Below, in pieces: positions 26,340 to 38,005 of a stretch of DNA of 64,000 bases. Source of the stretch: Druceiella hillmani (lineage: Eukaryota; Arthropoda; Insecta; Lepidoptera; Hepialidae); assembly GCA_039881145.1 (NCBI GenBank), contig JAYKKI010000062.1:2301501-2365500 (forward strand), written 5' to 3'. Made by a program: the position numbers and the translations under genes. Each line of letters begins with the position of its first letter. Position 1 is the first letter of the stretch. The notes under the pieces are model-generated. The model was not told where the DNA came from, did no database searches, and worked only from the letters and a program-made list of their open reading frames with translations.

Positions 26340-26668
26340 TTTTGTTTAATTTCAAATCCACTCACGTATAAATAAAGTGGCGCTTTAGCTCAATGCTTTT
26401 GATAGTTGCGCCTCTATATGTCAATTTTATTAAAATATTTGTTTGATCTGTCATCTGAGCTTCATAATGGAATAAAAACGTAATAAGCAGTGTGCAAAAT
26501 TAGAAATGAATTGAATACCTGCAATCAATTTTGATTTATTAAATTGACTCTAAATACTCTGTTGTAACTAATATGACAGCTGTGAGTTCATTTTCTCATG
26601 TGTAAATATTTATAATCTACCACGCAAATTGATATAATGCAAAGACTTCGCACGGGTCACGCTAGTTA
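25814..26668 (+). mobile_element. Candidate non-autonomous Helitron
   Basis: The left end has the form A|TCATCATCATCATATATA followed by TTAATACGCTAAGG. This resembles arthropod Helitron 5' ends, which start with TC and carry an ACTAATATTATAAAG-like block. The right end CGCACGGGTCACGCTAGT gives the CTAG terminus followed by T, the expected A/T host dinucleotide context. A weak hairpin GCAAAG/CTTCGC (one mismatch) precedes the end by about 10-15 bases, where Helitrons carry a short stem. There is no coding capacity, so it would have depended on an autonomous element such as the relic at 50.9-53.2 kb. The left part is tandemly duplicated. Uncertainty is mainly about the exact ends. Confidence 0.5.
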
Positions 26669-27229
26669 TATAATAAACAAAAAGAAGCCAGGTCTAGATA
26701 AATTCGATAGAATCGAATTCCGAAATCACTAAATGAATGTGATTAGGCAAGCATTTAACCGCCATCATTGTGTTAACAACCTATGTAATATTCTGACTAC
26801 TAAAATGGTTATATTAAGATCAAATATATTATCATGAGAAAACTACACTCGCTTTTTTTCACGGTTATTTAATAGTCATCCTTTTTTCTAATGTATGTTT
26901 GATTTTTCTTTTACTTTTTTTAAATTTTTTTTTAATAAAATAAATATTTATTCATCTCAAATGAATCGTTAACTAGAATAAAAATATATTACGTCACAGA
27001 ATGAACTTTAGATCAAATTATAGTTACGTGAGTTGAATTATACCATCGTAACCTTGTTGCAATAAATTTAAAAGTTTTTTTTGGTTGATGTGCAGACGGA
27101 GAAACAAAGGTACGTTAGAGAATATCTGAACCTCTATGCATGAAAATACCATTCAAATCGGTTTAATAGTTTTTTTCTGAATAAACAGACGTGATATAAA
27201 CCATCAAGTGTAATTTATAAATAAATGTA

Positions 27230-27232
<3 letters not shown>
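26669..27232. other. Spacer with a possible transposon 3' end
   Basis: 27148-27195 contains ACCATTCAAATCGG, then TTTAATAGTTTTTT and AATAAACAGACG. This phrase recurs with variations in many arthropod dispersed repeats. No gene. Confidence 0.4.

Positions 27233-27277
<45 letters not shown>
27233..27277. repeat. (TA)n microsatellite
   Basis: TA array of about 45 bp. Confidence 0.95.
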
Positions 27278-27281
<4 letters not shown>

Positions 27282-29354
27282 CGAAATTTTCCAAAAAGGT
27301 AGAATATGTAAACTAATCCCTCCGTGACCCATTAGGTAAGTATATATAACACTACTAAACTATTAACATTTCTATAAAACTATTTAAAACTATTTTTCAC
27401 TTCACTAGGTAAATATATTTCCTAATAATTTCAAAATGCGTAAAAATATTGTGAATCTTATAAAAACTTCAAGGGTGATCGCCACAGCTTTTCGGTAAAT
27501 TACGGGAAAGCTTCCCGAAATTCTGTTGTTGTTTCATAATTTTTAATTCAGCATTGCCAAAAGTACTGAAGGAAAAGGAAATGTATTTTTATTTTTTTTT
27601 TCTGTATATTTAGGATTTTAACATATTTCAAATTAGGAAAAGAATAATTTTCAATTCAATCTAGTCTTTTCAACTGATACCCAATTCGATATAAGAATTT
27701 TAAATAATTTTTATAAGTATTTCATTTATCGCCTTTTAAATTTATGTATAAATATTTTTGAATGTCAACTTTTGAGATATATGAAACTTGTTAGTTTATC
27801 GCCATCGGTTTCAGAGTAAAACAATCGATTTCTAGGGAAATCGATTCTGACTGACAGACGAATCACAACGCACGAAATAATAAAAAGCAAATAAATATAT
27901 ATTTGTTAATCATATTCGTATAATATTATTAATTTTTTTTACCCTGTAAACAGAGCTAAGACAAGTACAGGTTATGGATAATTTTTTGAAATAAAGTGAA
28001 CAAAAAATCGTATTACTATTTTTTTTAAAATCATTAATTACTCTATGTTTAAGCAAGTAGTTTATATATGGTTAACGATGAATGTTAAAAAGTTGTTATG
28101 ATATGCTTATAATAGTTTAAATCTATACATCCATACTCATAAATAAAGTTCGCATCATTATTTGCACTGCGCTTATGTACAAATAACTATTTCTTACTTC
28201 TTCTGTATGTCAATTCTTTGTCGGATTTGCGGTTGTCTATCTCTCTGCTTATCCAAAACTAGCTCAAACATAACTTAGCCTTCATTTCTTGAAGTGAAAA
28301 CTTGCTTATAGATACCACTAATGGCTACAATCCGTAAATTTACATATAAAAAAGAATTTTGCTATATTGAATCTTTGCAATCACACGTGCCTTTTGATAA
28401 TAATTTAATAACAATTTTTAAAATGCAAAACAAGTTTTAAAAAGAATTTAATTTCATTGAAACACGTTTGGTATTTAAATAGCCAGCATTCAATAGAAAT
28501 TAAAATTTGGGTTTGTTATAAATTTTTCATATTTATAATTTCTTTATCGCAACTAACATTACTTAAACTGTTGAGATACGTCATATTAATAAGCGAACAA
28601 ATTAGTAACGAGTGTAGCCTATTGTTCATGGGTACGGTGAGAGTAATAATTTAACGATATGAACAAGTCTATTAATAGTACAATTGTGTTATTAAGTAGT
28701 CGTTATATTACGTATGACGTTGCAATTATAAATTTATTCGCTACTAAAGTACAGTTACTACGGTGTGTGACATATAATGTGAATTATAGGTCACAGTAGT
28801 TTCAGGGGCTAATAATCCGCCATGCCGTATCTCCATCATGCGGATCCCTTATAAGATTACAAACAAAAAAAAATAATTGAAATATATGACTCTGTCATCA
28901 TCGCCCAACTTGTTCAAATATGTAATTAAATAAATGTACAAAGTAGATTCGACATGTAGGTTTAACTCGATTATATTTAGTTTATTAACAATCTCACAAG
29001 TTTTTGCTTCGCCAACAGCAAATACAATTGAGAAGACAGCAAGATAGCCGAATCGACTTATCGAGCGTGGCAGTTTTATTTTATTCTGTGAGGGTAATCT
29101 AATTGCTTCTGATCGCAACGATCGTTAGTATGAGTAGAAATTATTTAACGAAAGATCGTAAGATAAATTGTCATTATTGCATATTTGTGTGATTGTCGTT
29201 GTCGGTCAATTTACGCACAAACAATTTTTGTTTGTCTTCAGTTTAAGACCATTCTGTTTCCTCAGTTAGTTTAAAATGTTAATCTCTTGTAAATTAATTA
29301 TTTTGTCTAATTGAGGTCTTATAAGCTTGATTTTTGTCTTATTTATTGTCTATA
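27278..29354. other. Spacer with a short palindrome, no gene assigned
   Basis: 27823-27846 is a perfect 10-bp hairpin (AATCGATTTC, loop TAGG). It is followed at once by CTGACTGACAGACGAATCA, which looks like a dispersed repeat sequence. The 89-codon minus-strand frame at 28849-29118 shows no family motif. The rest is plain AT-rich sequence. Confidence 0.45.
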
Positions 29355-29355
29355 T

Positions 29356-29408
<53 letters not shown>
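29355..29408. repeat. (TA)n microsatellite
   Basis: TA array of about 54 bp with a TACATACATA lead-in. Confidence 0.95.
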
Positions 29409-29411
<3 letters not shown>

Positions 29412-32400
29412 TTTGTTTCCTTTTGTCTCACTCCCTAAAAAAGTCTCCCAATATTTGTATATAAAGTCGTAATTAGATCAATACTTCCTATAATTAAACC
29501 TTATAACAACTTTCTATGTCAAATACATTGCGAGAAAATTAGTGTAGCGTACAGGCACCGACGTGTTTATAAAAATGCCTCCCTTTCTCAATCCGGAAGA
29601 AAATACTAGGAATCAGCATAACCTTGAACAATAAAAATATCTTAATGTTTAATTTTTTAGTAATGAAAGTGGTGAGGGATTTTCAAATCTTCTTTTGTCA
29701 TATCAACGCTCAGTTCAAAATCATTGGGTCCAAAAGTGGAAAATTTAGCAAGGAGTATCCTTTAAGTTGCAACATACATTAAAAAAGGATTTTGTGGAAA
29801 TTTCAACAGAATGTGAAAAATATTATTTTCGTTAATGACTTTGCGTAGTACTCTATAGTCCTAACCTCGACTTTCGATTCCAGAAACGTGAACTTCAATA
29901 GACAGGAGAAAAGTGTGCAACAAAATTCATGCAAAAAATAGGAATAAAATTTCCGATAAAATCAAGCTGAAACAGTATTTTGGTATATGGTATGGGGTTA
30001 CTTGAGTTTTATAATATCCTATAATTTGACCAAGATCACAAAACAAACAAGTACCTAACCCAATGTACGTTCTTTTTTAATTGTTTTTTTTTGGGATTGC
30101 ATCTAAAATGTTGCTGTTTTGTCGACGCTTAACAGGCAAAAGGAAAGACTCCAAGGGTTAAAATCACACGTGGGGCCACCGCTAAAGGTAAACATACATT
30201 TATAATGTAGGTATCCGGAAAATTATTGTTTCCTAAAATTCCACCCCTTAGGAAGTAAAAAGGGATTTTACTTTTACGAGTTCAAACGTACTTGGCCATT
30301 GATTATACATTTATTCTTTAAAGTATTCTACAAGTGAGTTTTTCGACATTCAACTCTTATGCAACAACAATTAAATAAGCACAGAACGAGACTTGTTGGG
30401 AAAAATTTCGTGTACTAAGGATAGAAGATATGTAATACATGGTGAGTATTACATATCTTCTGAACAGACCAACGTTTAATCATTATTATAATATGATTTT
30501 TCTATCAGCAAAAGGTTATATTTTTGATCTAAAGAAACTTGAATGTCAATACATTCAAGTAAACAAATTAAAAATCAAGACATTAGCAATGAAGTAAAAC
30601 TTATTGAAATAACCTAGGTTACACAGAAATATTTACATATCAATTCAAAATACACCTCACTTTTGTTAAGTCAGTCAAAAATGGAATTTAGTAAAGAAGT
30701 TCCTAATCTAATTTATAATAAGAGTAAAGCAAAACAAAAAGATGCCAGTTGATTAAATTAAATTAATTGAATGAAATTCGCCTAGATTATTGAAAGTTAT
30801 TGCAATACAATTTAATATGATTATTTCCTTTCTCGAAGTCGGAATTTATTTTAAACATTTTTATAGTAATATAGCGATAACAGCGAAACTAATATGATCA
30901 TATTCAAATCGAATACAAAGCGATCTAAAATTGGCAAAGCTTTTTGTTATCAATGCGCGGCGAAACCTGCCACTTTAACGTAAACACGAATAAAAGTTCA
31001 TGACTCGTGAAACTTTTGTCATGCTATTTAATGAAAATGAATAAATACATTAGATTTCATGCTCTAAAATGTGTTATGATAATGGATGTAATATGGAATG
31101 GTAGTGTAATATGGAGGTAATTTAATACATTTACGTCTGACAAATTAAACACATTACTATATTACTATATCTGTTTTAATAACATCTAAAAGCTTTGAGA
31201 ATAGTGTTTAGTTTTAGGTGATTAATAAACTGTAGCTATTTGGAATAATTATTTTTTGTCCTTATTAATATTTTTTGGTCTGCTGTATATTTTCTGTATT
31301 CTATATTTCTAGTAAAAAATCCAGGTTTCTATTCAATCGATTTCAACACTGTTTAGTAGCTTATACCCAAATAAAATGGACTGAATTTTTACTTTTTAGT
31401 TTTTGAAAATTATTTTTTAAATATAATTGTAAAGAAAAATTAAATTCAATCAATCTTAACGCCAGGTGGAAACCTATTATGTGCCTATAATTTTTTACAG
31501 ACTTTTAAAACGACAAACTTTCTCTTTTCTTTAGATGTAAATATTATGAAATTAAATATAAATCTTTATTCTTTCTATTTTACTTAAGGTCAGACAAAGA
31601 AGTAGGTTTTTATTTTTTATATTTAAAAAAAATTACTATAGTGAAAAGTAAATAACTTTTTAAATTTTGGATCATACTCATCTTATATCATTGTCCTTAA
31701 TATTTAGTAAATTTTAAGATATTGCGCATTTCACGGCCTATTGTACTATTCGAATTGTAAGAATGACTTGTATTGCAATGTTACATCAAAAACACAAATA
31801 ATGACGCAACAAAAATATATTTTTGCAAGATGCGTTATTAACTTGCTATAACTTTTGATAACAATGACCGTACATGGATTATTGTTGATCTCTGTAGTGA
31901 GGCTTCTAATATAGCAAACATAGGTTATATTATTAAAAATTTAAATAGGCGTCAAAAATTCAATATTGTGTGGGAAACAATAATCCATACAATTTTGTAT
32001 TTTTTCATTGAAATACAGATTAATTAAGATTCACTTTACTCGCAAGCCTCAGTATTTTTATAAATGGCAAGGACATTAAACAATACTATATATCTTTACA
32101 AAGAAAACGATTTCTACGCTTTTTGGTAAACATTTTCTACGCTTAAAAAGCGAATAGAATGCAATAATATTGTCATCATAAAGTTTTGGGATACAAAGAA
32201 AAACAAACAAATAACAGAATACGTTGCAGATAAACAGATAGTAAGCATAATAAAAATAATTCTTTACAATCTGTTTTTATATTAAAATATTTATTAACTA
32301 TTTACAAAATTTTACTGAAATACTTTTAAGCGTGAAACGAAACATACAAATAAAATATTTTCCTTTTAATATATTAGTAGAGATAATCATTAAAAATGAT

Positions 32401-35400
32401 TATGCACGTCGTCATTCACGACAATCACCGAGAGACCCATATTAAAACCAATTAAAAAAAAAATTATATTAAAACCAAATTATATTATACCCTAAAATAT
32501 TTTTATCTAACTGTTTCACTCCTAGATGTAAACTTGAGGAAATTTTTTATTGTATTACTTATTATAACAGGCAGTAAAAGATATGACATAAAATATTTTT
32601 AATAACCTCCCGCTTTATACTATGGCTATGACTCGATCATTCTAGTCTTGACCTTTCCCGCTTTATTTTGTCTTTATATCCATATTTAACGTCGCTTTAT
32701 ATTCTTACACTAATAGGTTTATGAACCGGTCGCCACAATATTATGCATGAGGCGTTAGTTTCAAAACAAGATTACATTTTTAAATAAAATTTATTTATCC
32801 ATTTTATGAATGTTATATACTCATTTTATATGCAAATTAAGTAAGTTCAAAGACCGCTCGACCTTCCCTAAAATGACTACAAAATCTTGCTGCATTAAAA
32901 CACTACTATTGACCTTTGCTAGTCCTATTACTTTTCATTTATCAAGATTTCAATAAAAGTAAGATCATTAAAATAGCGTTAAAAATGATAACTTACTCGT
33001 AATCTTTCAGTTTGGCCTCTTTCTTAAAATTTAGAAACTTAATTCAGTTTGTTTTGAATTCAATAAGGTTTTAATCTATTAACGACTAAGGTAAATAAGT
33101 TAAAATAAATTATTTTCTAAAATCGCATATTATATTAACTTATAATTGACAAGAAACATGAATAAAATTATGGCATATAAAATTAAATTATGTTACAACA
33201 GGTATTGGATTCCAAAATTGATTTCATTTAGTTTTAAACATCATTGTTAAAGTGTTTGAAGCAATAATCCAGGAGTTAATCTGAATGCTAAGAATGATAA
33301 CAAAAAACTGAAGATAAACAATAAATGGATATTTCCTAATCTTTGAATAAACAAAACAACTTGACATCAATTATGAAACAGTATTAAGCTATCTGCAACA
33401 AATCGATCGGAAAAAACTTACATGCGGCAAATTAATGAATGAAAGAAAATAATGTTAAAGCTAGGCCAGTTCTATTAAACCGAAACTGAAATGAAAAAAA
33501 GGGATTCTGAATTACGATTTTACACGAAACAATAATTGTGCTCCAGTATCCGAGCAAAACAATACTTGGAACGAAACGTTAACAAGTAGAAGCTCAGGGT
33601 AGCTCTCATGTAATTACTCTTCTAACTTTTCATCAACTGGTTTCCACATCATCAGAAATCCGATAATTTTTTAAATGGTGCTAATTTAATTCCCAGTAGC
33701 CATTCAATTGCGAAAGTATATAATATAAGCTTACGTATTCTGATTGACCAAAATAAATACAATTATTGCGAAACATGTAAAGAAAACAACAACAAAAAAT
33801 ATTTTGTTACGTATTTTGGTTAGAAAGATATATACAGGGCAGGGTTTCCAATAAATCTGATAATCCTAAATTTCCCTGAAAATTCCATAAAGGTTCAAAG
33901 AGCAACGCTCAATCTACGGGCAGATTAAATATGCCAATAATAGAAATTTCAATCGAAATGAATGTTAAGTCCTTTCTGGTTTTATTTACCTTTAATTTAC
34001 TTTCAGGCGAGCTTTCTGAAAATGATAAATTGAATTTAACTAAAATAATTTATATGAGTTTTTGGAAATAATGGTCATCTAGTTTTTAAGGACAAATAAA
34101 AACTTTCATTTTTTGCGCATCACACATTGGCGGAGTCAAAGTATATAAAATTATTTTTTGAAAATACATTGACATCACCCATTTAGAAATTCGAAGGCTC
34201 GTATTCAAGTATTTTTACAATTTTGAATCCAAAACTCCAAAAATTTGATAAAATAAAATAAATATTTGATATCAGCGAAGTTTGATATTACAACAATGTT
34301 ATTTTGGCACATATTACATGCATGATTTCTCGATTTTTCGATTACATACATGATTTCTCAATTAAATACATGATTCTTGATTTTGAAATTCTAAGCACAG
34401 ATCTCCAATATAAAATAATATAAATAAATGTATTCCCGATAACAGTAATAACCTTCGGACACTGCCACAAATATTTTTCGTGATCTACCCCAAATCGTCA
34501 ATGGTGTAAAGTATAAGGAAATTGAATAAAATGTTTGTTTTAAATCCTTAAACTTGTTTGTAAGTTACACTTATTGAAAATAAGATAGTGGTACGAGAAT
34601 TAAGATATACATGGCTTTGAAATTATTTTAATACCCCGTACAAATGTCAATTCTCCACATGTTTCCTTTGCGTAGTTGGTTAGTACAAGTCATTCACGAA
34701 CTCAAGTTAAACGAATTTCTAAAGGTTTTGAAGAATAAGATTCTTCATACAATCATTATCTTTAAACATGATCATCATGGAGGCGCCATGTATATTTTTA
34801 GTCGAGTTATTGAAGTTTAAAATTGTTTGGCAGAAACAGTTTTTATAGTTGGACTTGAATGCCTCGTCACACCCAATTTCCATTTTAAAGACTTTTTCAG
34901 GTCAAAATAAGTTTTTAGAGTTACGCCTGTATCATTTCCTTGGTAGTTTGCAAGAAAGAACTATGTGTTTTAGTCCAACGAGTCTTAAAATATTTATTTT
35001 TAACTCTACTAAATACCTATATTACGAGAAACTATAAACTAAGGATAATATTATGTCATACTCTTGATACAAAAACTAAGTAATATAAAAACTATATTAA
35101 ATTGATGTACCCGTGGTTATAAGGATATCAGTACTATTTTTGTGTATATTGGGATTTTTATTTTCTTTATTTTTTTCGTGAATGAATTTATACATGGCCG
35201 AGATACTCAGCATACGATGCTTATACTCATATGAAGGGCGTATAGCGATAGCACAGTCAATTATATGAGCGTATGACCCATCGCCATAATTCTTTTTTCA
35301 CCTGCATATTTCTCCAACATCATTATTTTAACTTATTACAGCATTTTCCATGTTTTTTTACACAATTCATAAAAGTTACGGATAACTTGTAGAAAAACGA

Positions 35401-36644
35401 GTTAATAACTTTAATGATAATCATCATTAAAAAGCTGAATCTTGTAGCGAAACCTGTGGTCAAACGAAAATCATAATGTGATATTTTTCTTATAATCATA
35501 AACATCGGTTCGTGTTGATATCCTGTATGATAATTTTTTTCACCATAATTTCATAAAAATTATTTAAAATTATGATTAAAATTGTTATTTTTTTAAAATT
35601 TTTATTGCAATCGAGACCCGTGTAATAGAAAGAGAACGAAAATAATAACTTTGTATTTTTTATCAATTTTGTGACGTCATTAATATTTTATCCTTGACCT
35701 ACAACAAATAAAAAGCTACTGTTCCAAAATTTTTATTTATTTTTTCCTTTATTTTTTGCTTAGTTGTACATATTTAAACAGAAATTTTTACGTCACATAG
35801 ATAAAAGCAAAAACAGAAACAATTGCATTTTAAACTTATTCACCTTGTTATAGGCGAGACCAAGTAAAATATGTACTATACAAAAGATTATTTCTTAAAC
35901 CTACAATTTCTTATTAAAAATTATTCCATTTTTTCCCCCAAACTCTTAACATAAAATATCGACCATCATTGTTAATTTGAAATCCTAAAGAAAAATATAA
36001 GGTGTATTTAGAAAATGGGGATACTGTAAAGCGAGTTGTAGAGTAGATTTATGGATGCGATAAATTACTTGCGGTTGTCGCGTCGCATGAGCGAGTCGAG
36101 GATGAATCGAATAGCGTCGCTCGATTCATACAGTTGAGGGTAGACGCTGTTTCAAACGAGATTTTTTTTATTTCGAACGAAATTTTTCAAGCTATTGTAC
36201 TTCCTTATAAAGTTAATATGTGCATTTTCAGACACACTCCTGTTGAAATGTTTACAGACCACTTCACTAAAAACACCAAAGTATATTAGGAGAAATGCAA
36301 TAAAAAGTAGTGTAAAATATATAACAAAACAATACATACATGTATTGTTACCCATTATTTAACTATCCCATTAAAAAAAATTATAAAGAAAAAAGAAATA
36401 TTTATACCTGCTTATATCATCCAAGAATATTTTTCTTATTATATAATGCAAAATAGAAAAGAAATTAAATTGTACATAAATTAAATTATTTTGTCAACTT
36501 TTTTACACACAGGAAAACTTGCCACTGGAAAGCAAAAAAACCTTTAAAAACAATCACCCTAGGATATTGCTAAGACGGTAAAGAAACAATTTGTGTAATT
36601 GTAAAATAATTAAAGAAAAGTTCGATAAAAGTTATTCCAATCAA
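29409..36644. other. Long AT-rich spacer, no gene seen
   Basis: Over 7 kb without a recognisable gene on either strand. The longest frames are 60-67 codons and resemble no protein family. Local items are the inverted repeat at 30423-30461 and a GC-richer patch at 36050-36160 with its own palindrome (36102-36129: ATGAATCGA, 10-base spacer, TCGATTCAT). The length and blandness suit an intron or intergenic region of a large genome. Confidence 0.6.
30423..30461. repeat. Perfect 16-bp inverted repeat
   Basis: Arms 30423-30438 (AGAAGATATGTAATAC) and 30446-30461 are exact reverse complements around the 7-base loop ATGGTGA. Mixed composition in the arm makes chance less likely than for pure A/T palindromes. 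Confidence 0.85.
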
Positions 36645-36712
36645 TTGTAATATATATAATATAATATAATAATAATATAATATATAATAATAATATAATA
36701 TATAATATCACT
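36645..36712. repeat. AT/AAT simple-repeat tract
   Basis: Irregular mixture of TATAAT, AATAAT and TAATAT units of about 68 bp, more degenerate than the pure (TA)n arrays. Confidence 0.85.
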
Positions 36713-37549
36713 ATACTTTTGTGTCACATTTTTAAAAATATTTGGAACATTATAGTTCGTTTGATGACTATTTACGAGATTAACTTTTCCAAAGCCGAAC
36801 TCAGTTAAACAGTTTTCTAGACACAGAAAGAATAAAATAATAAAATGTTTAATTTTGTCCAAATTCTTAGATCTGTTTAATTACATAATTGAAATAAAAA
36901 TATATTGGTAACTACTTTGCTATTTAATATTTAGACATTAATATAAACATTTTTCGATATGTTTGAACAAAAATTTGCTACTAATTTTTTATACTTTGAG
37001 GCACGGATACGAATGAAAAAATGGATAAGAAAGCACGCTTTAGAATGATGTATATTAAAGATGTGTATCAGGTATGATGAGGAATGGCATTCCATCATTG
37101 ACACGTTTTGGCTAAAATTATTAAATGCATTTTGCTATCTTCTTGGTTTGCATAATAATTGATGTTCGTGGTAACAGTGTTCAGATTTTATAAATGTTTT
37201 TGTTCCAGTGCATATGTAACAAAAGGTACAACTAATGAAGGAAACAGCGATACGTAAAATGAAATATTAAATTTAGGCGAAATGAAACGGAATAAGAATT
37301 ATTATTAACGCAGAACGCATAATACTATGAAACAATTTTGTACAAGTATAGAATTACGTGAAATTAAATATTAAATATTACGCAAAATGATATGTAATAC
37401 GGATTAATACTAAGGTAAAACGAACAATCCTGTCAAGAAATTAGTATAAAGTACAGAATAATTCACACAAAGCATCGTTTGGCAACCCTAACCTTTTCTT
37501 CGAACTTTACTGCTGAGTAAGAAAGCAATACAATTTTAATGTCATGCAG
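36713..37549. other. AT-rich spacer, no gene seen
   Basis: No recognisable feature. Words such as TACGCAAAATGA and ACGTGAAATTAAATATTA repeat loosely around 37240-37400. Confidence 0.55.
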
Positions 37550-37943
37550 AACAGCCTTCCTCTGTGCTTACCTGTTGGAAGTTATAAACGGTGAATATCG
37601 CATGCACACATGCAGTCTGCACCTGGCTCGCGCCCCGACCGAAGCGCCCTATCGACTCCCGTCGCATACTAACCTTCACCATATTTATGTCGGATCTCTA
37701 TATAGTATAAGATAATGTGCAATAGAAGACGATAGTATAAGACAAAGTATAATAACGACTTCTTGTACGTTTTCCTCCTCGTCCGATCAAGTCAAGCTAC
37801 TTGTAAGCCTCTCTGCTACTACCGTTCTAGAAAATGCTGAGGATAAACCATATGGAAATAACTCATTTACCATGTTACGGAGGCTTTTCAAGATGGACAC
37901 GACCTTAAGAAAGAAAGGCACCAGTGTATATAAGGGAGTATGC

Positions 37944-37945
<2 letters not shown>
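37550..37945. other. GC-richer patch, possible solo LTR
   Basis: One of the most GC-rich non-microsatellite stretches in the window, with stops in all frames I translated. A candidate LTR would run from 37573 (TGTTGGAAGT) to about 37818 (CTCTCTGCTA), flanked by TTACC and CTACC, which match at four of five bases as a target-site duplication would. Inside are CTCTATATAGTATAAG and a direct repeat ATAGTATAAGA at 37702 and 37732. A second TATA-like word, GTGTATATAAGGGAG, lies at about 37925-37939. The ends do not form the usual TG...CA pair, and no internal retroelement is nearby, so the LTR call is tentative. It may also be host promoter-like sequence. Confidence 0.25.

Positions 37946-38002
<57 letters not shown>
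37946..38002. repeat. (TA)n microsatellite
   Basis: Uninterrupted TA array of about 55 bp directly after the GC-richer patch. Confidence 0.95.

Positions 38003-38005
<3 letters not shown>

Noticed and set aside
36102..36129. Palindrome ATGAATCGA/TCGATTCAT as a regulatory operator
   Set aside because: A 9-bp arm with a 10-base spacer is short enough to occur by chance in 64 kb, and no gene is adjacent.
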